Of a stretch of DNA of 59,795 bases, positions 22,235-30,764 are shown one piece after another. The notes under the pieces are model-generated. The model searched no databases. It saw only the letters and a list, made by a program, of their open reading frames with translations, and was not told the DNA's origin. Each line of letters begins with the position of its first letter. Position 1 is the stretch's first letter. The translations under genes and the position numbers were made by a program. This DNA comes from a virus: IMG/VR virus record IMGVR_UViG_3300030098_003320, positions 1 to 59,795 of that record. One strand, 5' to 3'.

Positions 22235-23242
22235 ATGGCAGTCGTAACGAACACCTTTTTGACGTATGACGCAAAAGGGTTACGGGAGGACTTGTCGGAT
22301 CTGATTTCCGATATCAGTCCTACGCAGACTCCGTTCCAGAGCAACATTGGGACGCGAGATGCAGAAGCAACATATTTTGAGTGGCAGACAGATGCACTTG
22401 CCGCCGCTTCAGCAACACCCGTTGTTGAAGGTGAAGATCTGAGCAGCTTTACCGCAGTTACCCCGACCGCTCGCATGGGGAACTACTGCCAGATCAACAT
22501 GGTCGATTTCATCATTTCAGGAACGGAGCAGACCGTCCTGAAGGCTGGTCGGGCATCTGAAGTTGGTTATCAAGCAGCTAAAGCAGCTAAGGAACTAAAG
22601 CGTAATGTTGAGGTTGCTTGCTTGCTAAACGGTGTTGGTGCCGTTGCTGGTGCCACGGGAACCGCTCGCGTAACTGCTGGGTTCCCTGGCTGGATTAAAA
22701 CCAACGAAACTTCTACCAACGTAACCAAGCCTTCCTACACGGGTTCAACCCCAACAGGTGCGGCTCAGGTGTGGAAGTCTTTCGGTACGCCTACTGCGTT
22801 TACCGAAGCTATGCTTAAGACCACGATGCAGGAGTGCTTTAACAGCGGTGGTGAGCCGTCGATGCTGATGGTTTCTCCGTTTAACAAGACACAGGTAAGT
22901 GGTTTCAGCGGGATTGCCTCTAGCCGCTACAACGTAGACGGTGCAGAGCCTTCCGTGATTATCGGAGCAGCTGACATTTATGTTAGCGACTTTGGTAATT
23001 TAAGCGTTGTTCCAAATCGGTTCTTTACCACGGTAGAGGATGAGGGTGCTGGTTCGCTGCACAACGATTGGGCGTTGTTGATTGACCCTGATGAGGTCAA
23101 GCTGGCTACGCTTCGTCCGTACAGCATTGAGGCTCTCGCCAAGACGGGAGATGCTGATAAGCGTATGGCGTTAATCGAGTGGGGGCTTCAGGTCAGCAAC
23201 GAAGCTGCTCACGGTGTTGTTGCTGGTATTACCGCAGCATAA
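22235..23242 (+). CDS. Major capsid protein, SU10/DUF5309 family (unit A)
   Basis: 335 residues. MAVVTNTFLTYDAKGLREDL, then TPFQSNIG, FEWQTD and YQAAKAAKELKRNVE are diagnostic of the SU10-type major capsid group with the HK97 fold. It makes the icosahedral shell. It is about 90 percent identical by eye to the product of 56561-57571 and is the best conserved protein between the units. An 86-bp block (22970-23055) is identical in DNA to 57296-57381. Confidence 0.94.
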   Translation: MAVVTNTFLTYDAKGLREDLSDLISDISPTQTPFQSNIGTRDAEATYFEWQTDALAAASATPVVEGEDLSSFTAVTPTARMGNYCQINMVDFIISGTEQTVLKAGRASEVGYQAAKAAKELKRNVEVACLLNGVGAVAGATGTARVTAGFPGWIKTNETSTNVTKPSYTGSTPTGAAQVWKSFGTPTAFTEAMLKTTMQECFNSGGEPSMLMVSPFNKTQVSGFSGIASSRYNVDGAEPSVIIGAADIYVSDFGNLSVVPNRFFTTVEDEGAGSLHNDWALLIDPDEVKLATLRPYSIEALAKTGDADKRMALIEWGLQVSNEAAHGVVAGITAA

Positions 23243-23260
23243 ACCAATTAAAAACCTGGA

Positions 23261-23286
23261 GGGGTGGGGGCTTCGGCCCTCGCCCC
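23261..23286 (+). terminator. GC-rich hairpin after the capsid gene (unit A)
   Basis: GGGGTGGGGGC-TTCG-GCCCTCGCCCC forms a stable stem with a UUCG tetraloop, 18 nt after the capsid stop codon. There is no T-run, so it may stabilise the abundant capsid mRNA or attenuate read-through. A different hairpin occupies the same place in unit B (57577-57608). Confidence 0.5.
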
Positions 23287-23301
23287 GATAGGCGGGAACC
23301 A

Positions 23302-23616
23302 ATGAAAAAAATACTTGATTACGACCCGATAACTAAAACGACTCAATGGTTTCATTATGACGAGTCTACAAACCAGTATGGTTTAGAGACTAAGCAGGAT
23401 GTTACCCATATTGTTCAAGCGAACAAACGTCAGTTTAATCAAGTAGATGAACGTGCAAGTTGGAAAGGCGACCAGCACCATGTCGCTTCAATACCAATGA
23501 GTGTTTATCACCAATTAGCAAAAATTTCTAACAATTTTAAGGATCAAAAAGTAATCAAGAAGTGGCTGAACGATCCTGACAACAAGGTGTTTAGAACACG
23601 ACCTGGGAAAGTCTGA
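23302..23616 (+). CDS. Conserved small head protein (unit A)
   Basis: 104 residues from the ATG at 23302, the length of its homologue at 57626-57940. WFHYDESTNQYGLETKQD, then ERASWKGDQHHVASIPMSVY and KKWLNDPDNKVFRTRPGKV are almost unchanged between units. The strong conservation and the position between capsid and adaptor suggest a head-decoration or head-completion protein. A longer frame upstream overlaps the hairpin and has no support. Confidence 0.65.
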   Translation: MKKILDYDPITKTTQWFHYDESTNQYGLETKQDVTHIVQANKRQFNQVDERASWKGDQHHVASIPMSVYHQLAKISNNFKDQKVIKKWLNDPDNKVFRTRPGKV

Positions 23617-24248
23617 TGGCAATTTCGACATATGCAGAGTTGCAGACCGCAACGGCAAATTGGCTAGACAGAACAGACCTTTCGTCACGAATCCCTGAGT
23701 TTATTGACCTAGCGGAAGCGACATTTAACAGAACGATCCGCAACCACAGAATGATTACGAAAAATGATTCGTATTCATTAGGTGCTCGTTACGTCAACTT
23801 GCCTACTGACACGCTTGAGATCATTAGGATTGTATTAGATACAAGCCCTGTCATTACGCTAGAATACTTAACGCCAGAAGAAATAGCAGAACGGCGTATG
23901 GGCCTGTCTAGTACAGGCAAGCCAATATACTTCACGGTTGTCGGTGGTAGCACAAATCAGATAGAGCTTCTGCGTTCACCAGACGAAACGTACACATCGT
24001 CGATTGTCTATTACACCAAAATCCCTGCACTTAGCGATTCTGCTACAACGAATTGGCTGCTAACTAACCATCCAGATATATACTTGTTTGGCACATTGGT
24101 AGAGGCAGAGCCATATTTAAAAAACGATGAGCGTATGCCTATGTGGAGTGCTAGGTTGAGTAAGGCGTTAGAAGAATTGAAACTTCAAAGTGAAAGAGAG
24201 ATGCACACAGGGTCGTCTTTACGGATGCGATCAAGGGTACTTGGATAA
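23616..24248 (+). CDS. Head-tail adaptor protein, SU10-like (unit A)
   Basis: 210 residues. TANWLDRTDLSSRIPEFIDL, AEATFNRTIR, then LPTDTLEIIRI, and YYTKIPALSDSATTNWLLTN with LFGTLVEAEPYLKND are typical of the phage adaptor that sits under the portal. It is helical at both ends with a beta-rich middle. Orthologue at 57940-58572, nearly the same in length and sequence. It overlaps the upstream stop by 1 nt. Confidence 0.85.
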   Translation: MAISTYAELQTATANWLDRTDLSSRIPEFIDLAEATFNRTIRNHRMITKNDSYSLGARYVNLPTDTLEIIRIVLDTSPVITLEYLTPEEIAERRMGLSSTGKPIYFTVVGGSTNQIELLRSPDETYTSSIVYYTKIPALSDSATTNWLLTNHPDIYLFGTLVEAEPYLKNDERMPMWSARLSKALEELKLQSEREMHTGSSLRMRSRVLG

Positions 24249-24251
24249 CAC

Positions 24252-26414
24252 ATGGCGACTAGAACCACAAACCTAAATCTCTATAAGCCCGTTGTTGGCG
24301 GCGATACCGACAACTGGGGTGGATTTCTTAACAACAATGCTGCGTACATTGACGCATTGTTTACTAAGAGCGGTGCCGCTGTAACGCTTCATGTAAAGAA
24401 TCAACAGATAGATGGAACGTCGAGTTATCTGTTTGATTCTGTAAAATTTGATGACAATAGAAAAGCTTTGTTTGGCACGGGGCTAGATCTAGAAATATAT
24501 CACGATGGTTCTAACTCTTTTGTTGGAGATGTTGGAACGGGTGATTTGTATGTTTTTGGTCAAAACAACATTTACCTTGCAAACAATGCTAGTGGCTCAG
24601 AAAATTATTTAACAGCAACCAAGGATGGTGCTGTTAGCCTGTTTTACGATAATGCGGCAAAACTGGCTACTGCTTCTGGCGGTGTAAATATTACTGGTTC
24701 GCTAAACATTCTTGCTGAAGGCGATCTAAGGCTCCAAGATGCGTCAGGAGGCGAGTATGTTGGCTTCGACGCTCCAGCTACAGTTAGTGGCTCTTACACG
24801 CTTACGTTGCCAGCAGCGGTCGGCTCGTCAGGCCAGATCCTGCGGACTTCCGATGGTTCTGGAACGCTAGAATGGGTTACGGACCAGGAAGGCGATCTCA
24901 AATCTGTAGCAGATGCGACAAACGGTGGACTAACCGTTACGAACGGTACGGGTCCAGATGTAACGCTGGCTTTGAACTTCAACGATTTATCTGCTGCTGC
25001 CGTAAGCGTAGCCAACGACTCGATTGCAATTATTGATGCTTCCGACTCGAATGGTACACGCAAAGAATCTATAGCAGATTTAGCAACAGGCATGGGCGGT
25101 ACGGGCCTGACGGGTTCTTCGGGCACCCTCAACGTAGATGCAGCTCAAACGCAGATAACTTCGGTCGGTGCCTTAAACGCTGGCTCAATTACGTCTGGCT
25201 TTGGGGCCATCGATGTAGGATCAAGTGCAATTTCTGGAGGAGCAGGAACACTCAGCTCACTAAGCGTTGGTGATGGAAACATTACTAACGTCGGGGACAT
25301 AGCACTCGACAGCATTTCTAGCGATGGTAGTGCAATCGCTATTGGCGGTACAGGAGATACGGTTACTTGCAACGGTGCATGGATCTTTAACGAATCGTCT
25401 GCTGACGTTGACTTCCGCATTGAAGGCAACGGAGAGGCGAACCTTTTCTTTGTAGATGCAGGAAACGACCGCATTGGCATTAACACAAATGCTCCCACGG
25501 CCAAGCTACATCTTCTTCAGTCTGCGGCTGATTTTGATAGCGGTATTAAATTAGTAGGAAGCGACAGTGTTGTTTCAGGCCGCATATGGATGGGCGGTAG
25601 TCATCTTCATGTAGATAATGCAACAGCGGGAACTGGAACGGGTTTAACACTAGAGGATGGCGGCAACGTTGGTGTCGGCGTAGACGCTCCTCATGCCAAG
25701 CTTACCGTCAAAGACGCGACTAACATTTCAATGGACTCTAGTGGTAGTGGACAGCTTGCTGTCACTGGAAACGGTTACACGGGTGCCATTGCGTTAGACA
25801 GCGGGTACATGAACATCTACCACAATTCTTCATCTGCGGGTATAGCGTTTGGTACGAACGAAACCGCCAGAATGTACATTGACAGTGGTGGAATTGTCAC
25901 AATCGGAAGAACATCAGGAGCAGCTTTTACTGATGCAGGTCATCAGTTTTACCAAGGCGGTTTTTACTACAACGCAACCGCAGGAGGTGAAGTTGTACGT
26001 TGGTATAATGCCGACAATGGAAACGATGTAGGAAGTATTGACACCACTTCCTCTAGCACTGCCTACAACACTTCGTCTGATCGCCGTCTGAAAGAAAACA
26101 TTGAAGCGGCTGATTCTTCTGGCTCATTAATTGATGACATCGAAATCGTTAAACACGATTGGATTCCTTCAATTTCTTCAGGTGATCATGTTCGCTACGG
26201 TGTAGTCGCTCAAGATCTTTTTGAAGTGTTTCCCGAAGCAGTGTCACGGGGCACAGATGGCGACCTTGTAGACGACGATGTGTCAGATAGCGAAATACCA
26301 ACTAAGCAAGTTTGGGGCGTTGACTACTCAAAACTAGTACCGTTGCTCGTAAAAGAAGTGCAGGATTTAAGGACTCGCGTGTTAGAGCTGGAGTCTGGGG
26401 ATGACGGGGCTTGA
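24252..26414 (+). CDS. Tail fibre/spike with C-terminal S74 chaperone domain (unit A)
   Basis: 720 residues. The N-terminal 40 residues (NLNLYKPVVGGDTDNWGGFL) form the virion-anchor motif common in marine phage fibres. A long Gly/Ser/Thr/Asn-rich beta body follows. The C-terminus has SSDRRLKENIEAADSSGSLI and VRYGVVAQDLFEVFPEAVS, the S74 intramolecular chaperone that trimerises the fibre and then cuts itself at the SD site, followed by a coiled coil. It should bind the host receptor. The block 24706-24895 is nearly identical in DNA to the unit B fibre. Confidence 0.88.
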   Translation: MATRTTNLNLYKPVVGGDTDNWGGFLNNNAAYIDALFTKSGAAVTLHVKNQQIDGTSSYLFDSVKFDDNRKALFGTGLDLEIYHDGSNSFVGDVGTGDLYVFGQNNIYLANNASGSENYLTATKDGAVSLFYDNAAKLATASGGVNITGSLNILAEGDLRLQDASGGEYVGFDAPATVSGSYTLTLPAAVGSSGQILRTSDGSGTLEWVTDQEGDLKSVADATNGGLTVTNGTGPDVTLALNFNDLSAAAVSVANDSIAIIDASDSNGTRKESIADLATGMGGTGLTGSSGTLNVDAAQTQITSVGALNAGSITSGFGAIDVGSSAISGGAGTLSSLSVGDGNITNVGDIALDSISSDGSAIAIGGTGDTVTCNGAWIFNESSADVDFRIEGNGEANLFFVDAGNDRIGINTNAPTAKLHLLQSAADFDSGIKLVGSDSVVSGRIWMGGSHLHVDNATAGTGTGLTLEDGGNVGVGVDAPHAKLTVKDATNISMDSSGSGQLAVTGNGYTGAIALDSGYMNIYHNSSSAGIAFGTNETARMYIDSGGIVTIGRTSGAAFTDAGHQFYQGGFYYNATAGGEVVRWYNADNGNDVGSIDTTSSSTAYNTSSDRRLKENIEAADSSGSLIDDIEIVKHDWIPSISSGDHVRYGVVAQDLFEVFPEAVSRGTDGDLVDDDVSDSEIPTKQVWGVDYSKLVPLLVKEVQDLRTRVLELESGDDGA
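24706..24895. repeat. Fibre block shared with 58964-59153
   Basis: 190 bp in the unit A fibre gene align without gaps to 190 bp in the unit B fibre gene with only about seven differences, while the flanking fibre sequence is unrelated or highly diverged. This is a site of recent exchange or a mobile module of fibre genes. Confidence 0.85.
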
Positions 26415-26619
26415 GGAAATGCTTTCGTACTTTCCCGCTTTGTTAGCAGCAGGAGCAGCTTACGGCGGGGTACGAGCGGGACTCAACGGGGCCAGGCAAT
26501 CAATCGCACAGATAGAAAGAATCGTTACCAGTTTGGATAACAAAGTTGACGATCACGGTGAGAGAATTACTGTATTAGAGGTAGAAACTCGTAATTTAAA
26601 AGAGGACAAAAAAGCATGA
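26401..26619 (+). CDS. Small membrane/coiled-coil protein
   Basis: 72 residues. An N-terminal weakly hydrophobic helix (LSYFPALLAAGAAYGGVRAG) precedes a coiled coil (IERIVTSLDNKVDDHGERIT). It overlaps the fibre gene by 14 nt. It may be a small tail-associated or holin-type protein. No family recognised. Confidence 0.5.
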   Translation: MTGLEEMLSYFPALLAAGAAYGGVRAGLNGARQSIAQIERIVTSLDNKVDDHGERITVLEVETRNLKEDKKA

Positions 26620-26861
26620 GCGCCACTAAAGAAGCAGAAATGTTAATTCAGCCTAAAGACAAGATCGAGCTGACAGAAGAACAGGCACAAATCTGGCGAC
26701 AGGTTTTTGCTGAACGAAAGCAAATCCAAGAACACGCCCAGGCGTTAGATCAAAAGATTCACACGATGATGGCTGCTGCGGGATGGGCAGGACAAAACAT
26801 TGTCGAGGGTGACTTAGGTGAAGAACCGTATTTTGTGCTAGAGCGTGTACCTGACGAGTGA
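26616..26861 (+). CDS. Small hypothetical protein
   Basis: 81 residues, helical and acidic (LTEEQAQIWRQVFAERKQIQ), overlapping the upstream gene by 4 nt and ending 4 nt before the nozzle gene. No family recognised. The position within the tail module suggests a structural or chaperone role. Confidence 0.5.
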   Translation: MSATKEAEMLIQPKDKIELTEEQAQIWRQVFAERKQIQEHAQALDQKIHTMMAAAGWAGQNIVEGDLGEEPYFVLERVPDE

Positions 26862-26865
26862 GTAG

Positions 26866-28401
26866 ATGGCTAGGCCCCAATACATCAATCTACAATTCCG
26901 GCCCGGACTGTTTAAGAATGGCACCGTTTATCAAGCCCAAGGGCGTTGGTACGATGCCGATCTTATGCGATGGAGCAATGGTGCTATTGGTCCGATCGGT
27001 GGTTGGCGTAGATGGGGTGAAAGCACTACAGCTGTAACAGGTGTTCCAAGAACAGCAGTTACTTGGATGGACAACTCCAACAACAGATGGATTGGTGTTG
27101 GGTCTGCCAGCAAGCTTTATGTGTACGATTCAGCAGCCAGTATATATGACATCACGCCTACGGGTTTTACTGCTGGAACTACTGATGCCGATCCAAACAC
27201 AGGTTACGGCGATTGGCTATACGGCAAATCGACATATGGCGACCAGCGCCCCGACTTAGGAATCCCCTCTCCGGCAACAATATGGTCGTTTGCCATGTGG
27301 GGCGAAGACCTGACGGGATGCACCCCTGACGACGGCAAGCTGTATCAGTGGGACACAAGTGTCGGCACAGGTACTAAAGCCGCCCAGGTTTCTAATTCGC
27401 CAGAATACATTACTGCTACAGTTGTTACACCTCAACGCATACAGATGTGTTTTGGAGGCGTAGCCAATGGCGGCTCAGAAGCAAACGCAGACAGGCGCAA
27501 GGTTTTTTGGTCGGATTCAGAAGACAACACTACTTGGTCTGCAACTGCTACAAACCTAGCGGGCGATCATTTGATTGAATCTACCGGAGACTTGCTAGGC
27601 GCTATTGTTGTGCGTGGTCAAATTTTGATTTTTACCACTGCTGATGCTCACACAGCGACCTTTGTAGGTCTGCCCTATGTTTATCAGTTCGACAACGTAG
27701 GCGGCGATTGTGGGCCTGTCTCGATGAACGCTGTAGCGGTTGCAAACAACACTGCTTACTGGATGGGCCGTAACGCAAACGGATTCTTTATGTACGACGG
27801 ATACACAAGAAGTATTCCGTGCGATGTTGAAGAATTTGTTATGAATAACATGAACGAAGGCCAATCAAGCAAAACGATTGCGTGGCATAACAGTTTGTAT
27901 TCAGAAATTATTTGGTTTTATCCAAGCGATTCTGAAATAGACTCGTATGTTAGTTATAACTACCTAGAAAACCATTGGTCGGTAGGAACACTTGCCCGCA
28001 CAGCAGTAACAAGCCGTGGGATTTTTGCATTTCCTATTTTGTTTGATTCGTCAGGTAATCCATATGAGCACGAAGTCGGTGGGACGTATACAGACGTTGA
28101 TGGCACTACTAAAACGCCTTATGTCGAATCTGGGCCAATACAGCTTGGCGCTGGAAACGAAGTGCTGTCAGCGACATCGTTAATTCCAGATGTTACAGCC
28201 CTGGGGGACATTACTACAACTTTTTACACTAAGCTCTACCCTACGGATAGCGACACCAGTCATGGGCCGTACACAATGACTGCGCCTACCCCTGTACGGT
28301 TTACAGGCAGAAGTGTAAGAATGCGTTGCACATCAAATTCAGCAAATTCGTGGAATGTCGGCATTCCAAGACTTGAGCTGAAACCGAACGGTAGACGATG
28401 A
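26866..28401 (+). CDS. Tail nozzle-like beta-propeller protein
   Basis: 511 residues. Opening ARPQYINLQFRPGLFKNGTV then WYDADLMRWSNGAIGPIGGW is the entry typical of phage tail proteins akin to P22 gp10 and other nozzles. Repeated W-x-x-G and Y-x-x-D strands suggest a beta-propeller (for example VTWMDNSNNRWIGVG and IAWHNSLYSEIIWFYPSD). It would close the tail tube below the adaptor and hold packaged DNA. Assigned from pattern and position; remote similarity only. Confidence 0.65.
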   Translation: MARPQYINLQFRPGLFKNGTVYQAQGRWYDADLMRWSNGAIGPIGGWRRWGESTTAVTGVPRTAVTWMDNSNNRWIGVGSASKLYVYDSAASIYDITPTGFTAGTTDADPNTGYGDWLYGKSTYGDQRPDLGIPSPATIWSFAMWGEDLTGCTPDDGKLYQWDTSVGTGTKAAQVSNSPEYITATVVTPQRIQMCFGGVANGGSEANADRRKVFWSDSEDNTTWSATATNLAGDHLIESTGDLLGAIVVRGQILIFTTADAHTATFVGLPYVYQFDNVGGDCGPVSMNAVAVANNTAYWMGRNANGFFMYDGYTRSIPCDVEEFVMNNMNEGQSSKTIAWHNSLYSEIIWFYPSDSEIDSYVSYNYLENHWSVGTLARTAVTSRGIFAFPILFDSSGNPYEHEVGGTYTDVDGTTKTPYVESGPIQLGAGNEVLSATSLIPDVTALGDITTTFYTKLYPTDSDTSHGPYTMTAPTPVRFTGRSVRMRCTSNSANSWNVGIPRLELKPNGRR

Positions 28402-28640
28402 GTACGTCAGGAGCGTCAGGCTCGTCCCGGTTGCGGTTGTCGCCGCCTACTAAGGTTTATGACGCCGTAGGAGAATCAAACCGAAATCTGGCTTTAGAGT
28501 TAGCCGATCGAGCAAACTTAAAACGATTTGAAGATGTTGATTTAGCTAATAACGAAAGATTGATCTTGGTCAGCGCTAATGGCACACGTTATAGTGTAGT
28601 AGTGTCTAATGCTGGCGTATTGAGCACGACGGCAATATGA
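28398..28640 (+). CDS. Small hypothetical structural-operon protein
   Basis: 80 residues. VYDAVGESNRNLALELADRA followed by LANNERLILVSANGTRYSV looks like a helix and a beta-hairpin, a shape seen in head-fibre or neck-associated proteins. It overlaps both neighbours by 4 nt (ATGA). No family recognised. Confidence 0.5.
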   Translation: MSTSGASGSSRLRLSPPTKVYDAVGESNRNLALELADRANLKRFEDVDLANNERLILVSANGTRYSVVVSNAGVLSTTAI

Positions 28641-29038
28641 AATCAACAGAGCAAAACGGGTTCAATGAAGCATGGGCGCGTAGTACGCCGTTTATTGAAA
28701 AAGCGTTAGCAAAAAGCGGCAGAGAATACACTGTCGAAGATGTTTTACGACAAGTGCAGGACAATCATGCAATTTTTTTCCCTGTGGAAAACGGAGCAGC
28801 CGTGTTCAAGGTTGCATTGTATCCCCAGCGAAGATTTTTGCGGATATGGCTGTATGGCGGCACAACAGACACGGGCAGGGCGAATCTAGACGCAATCATG
28901 GAGGCGGCAGATTATTATGCCGCAGAGCATGAATGTGATGGAATCGAGCTGGTCGGCCGAAAAGGTTGGGAAAAAGTTTTACGCCCTTATGGGTACAAAT
29001 ATAAGAGCGTAACGCTCGTTAAGGATTTAGGAGAATAA
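28637..29038 (+). CDS. GNAT-like virion-operon protein
   Basis: 133 residues. The C-terminal half, LRIWLYGGTTDTGRANLDAI then CDGIELVGRKGWEKVLRPYG and YKYKSVTLVKDLGE, matches the phage proteins often labelled acetyltransferase-like because GRxGWxxxLxxxG...V.L.K resembles the end of GNAT folds. These are found among internal virion proteins in podoviruses. The acetyl-CoA loop is not clear, so enzymatic activity is doubtful. Confidence 0.55.
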   Translation: MKSTEQNGFNEAWARSTPFIEKALAKSGREYTVEDVLRQVQDNHAIFFPVENGAAVFKVALYPQRRFLRIWLYGGTTDTGRANLDAIMEAADYYAAEHECDGIELVGRKGWEKVLRPYGYKYKSVTLVKDLGE

Positions 29039-29039
29039 A

Positions 29040-30764
29040 ATGGGTGGTGGAAACAGCGATAACCCGATGGACAGCCTTGAGGTTACATCGGCAACCAAAA
29101 AAGATCCATTAACAGCGGGGCGGGAAACTCAATTATGGCAACAGGCTCAGAAATTTGCCGCTCAAAGCCCTTTCCAAGCTCAATATGGTGGAATGACTCC
29201 TGGGTTTACCCCGATGCAACAACAAGCCCAAAATTATTTAGGTACAGCAATTTTAGGCGATCAGTATTCAGCAGAAAACTTAGGGTTTACCAACTATGCT
29301 CGACCTTCAGGTGTAGGCGCGGCACCAAGTTGGTCGTGGCAAAACTCAGGTGCGGGTGACTTTATTGGTGACGGGACAGAAACGGACCCTACGCTAGGGC
29401 CTACAAACCCAACCGTGCCTCCACCACCCCCTCCGGGTGGACCAACACCCATTCCAGATCCGGCCGACCCGCCAGCAATCGGTTATGTACCCTCTCCCGA
29501 TCCAGTCATTCCAAGCCCGCCTCCAACCACAGTCAAGCCGTCACCTGGTGACGTAAACTTAGGAATGGGTGGAGCAGCAAAATCTTCTGTTGAGTACCCG
29601 GTTGGTTTAAGTATGGACGAGTACTTATCCAGACCGTCTACGACGCCAGCAGCAAAACAGGCTCAGATAGCACAGTTTGGCTATGCAAAGGCACCCGCTG
29701 GGCCAGATTTTATGCCCCAGCCGATGCCACAACCGTCACCAGACATAATGCCCCAGCCTGTCGGCCCGTCAATGCCTGAGACGCCACCAGATATAGCACC
29801 TCCGCCTCCGGGCATACCCGCACCTCCGGGCGGTGGCTACTTGGGTCCAGGTGACGTTTTTAGTGCCCAAGGTGTTGGTATGAACGAAATGGATCAAGGC
29901 GCATTAGCCACAAAAAGGATGTTGCAAGAAGAAGGAATAGAAAAAGCCGTAGCTGGGTCTATTTTTGATGACCCCAAAAGCATAGATCAGTACATGAACA
30001 AGTTAGGTACTGATGCGGCTGTAGCAGACATCACACAAGATTACGAGCGTCTTAAAAACCAAGCGATGGCAAAACAAGCTGGTGCAAGATCGTTTGGTTC
30101 TCGGAAAAGCGTAGAAGATGCTGGACTTGCTGGGGACTATTTGCGGACTGTTGCTATGGCAAAAGGCGCTGGTTACGACCGAGCAGCGGCAAGAATGGAT
30201 GACGCCGCAAAAGCAAGAACAAGTGCAAACCTAGCTAATTTGCAAGCACAGCAAGCGTTTCGTGCTCAGCAAATAGGGGCAGCAGATCAGTTGTCTGGAT
30301 TAGGAAAGAGAAGGCAGGACGCTACGTTTAATGCCGCGCAACAATTAGCTGATGCTGGCAGAGAACAGCAAATGACACAGTTGCAACAACAGGCGTTCGA
30401 TTACGAACAATGGTTGCGAGGACAACAGGGTGGCGCTGATGAATTAAGCTTTATGAAAAGCATGATTCCCGGAGGCGACCAGTTCACCTACGGACAGAAG
30501 CCAGACAGGCTGAGTCAACTAATAGGCTTAGGTGTTACAGGTGCATCATTTTTGAGTGATGCTAAAGCAAAAGAAAACATCAGGTCAGTAGGCACAAAGA
30601 ATGGCTTGAACATTTACGAGTTTAACTACCTCGGTCAGCCTACTCGATGGCGCGGTGTAATTGCCCAAGAGGTAATGAAAACACGCCCAGACGCAGTAAG
30701 AGAGCGTAATGGTGTGCTTTCAGTGAATTACGATGCGCTTGGCATTGCTATGGAGCTGGTGTAA
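29040..30764 (+). CDS. Pro-rich virion protein with a C-terminal S74-like domain
   Basis: 574 residues. An N-terminal region with many Gln/Ala (LWQQAQKFAAQSPFQAQYGG) leads to a Pro-rich linker (about residues 120-270, e.g. PPPPPPGGPTPIPDPADPP). A helical section of tail-ejection type (SLxxxxxDR.Q.A.Q) follows, ending with SDAKAKENIRSVG, LNIYEFNYLG, WRGVIAQEVMKTRPDAV. The last part is a short S74 chaperone domain, unusual outside fibres. A structural protein of the tail tip or ejection complex is likely. Confidence 0.65.
   Translation: MGGGNSDNPMDSLEVTSATKKDPLTAGRETQLWQQAQKFAAQSPFQAQYGGMTPGFTPMQQQAQNYLGTAILGDQYSAENLGFTNYARPSGVGAAPSWSWQNSGAGDFIGDGTETDPTLGPTNPTVPPPPPPGGPTPIPDPADPPAIGYVPSPDPVIPSPPPTTVKPSPGDVNLGMGGAAKSSVEYPVGLSMDEYLSRPSTTPAAKQAQIAQFGYAKAPAGPDFMPQPMPQPSPDIMPQPVGPSMPETPPDIAPPPPGIPAPPGGGYLGPGDVFSAQGVGMNEMDQGALATKRMLQEEGIEKAVAGSIFDDPKSIDQYMNKLGTDAAVADITQDYERLKNQAMAKQAGARSFGSRKSVEDAGLAGDYLRTVAMAKGAGYDRAAARMDDAAKARTSANLANLQAQQAFRAQQIGAADQLSGLGKRRQDATFNAAQQLADAGREQQMTQLQQQAFDYEQWLRGQQGGADELSFMKSMIPGGDQFTYGQKPDRLSQLIGLGVTGASFLSDAKAKENIRSVGTKNGLNIYEFNYLGQPTRWRGVIAQEVMKTRPDAVRERNGVLSVNYDALGIAMELV

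Noticed and set aside
24794-25504. Minus-strand frames opposite the tail fibre
   Set aside because: They mirror the Gly/Ser/Thr codons of the fibre gene and lack start signals.
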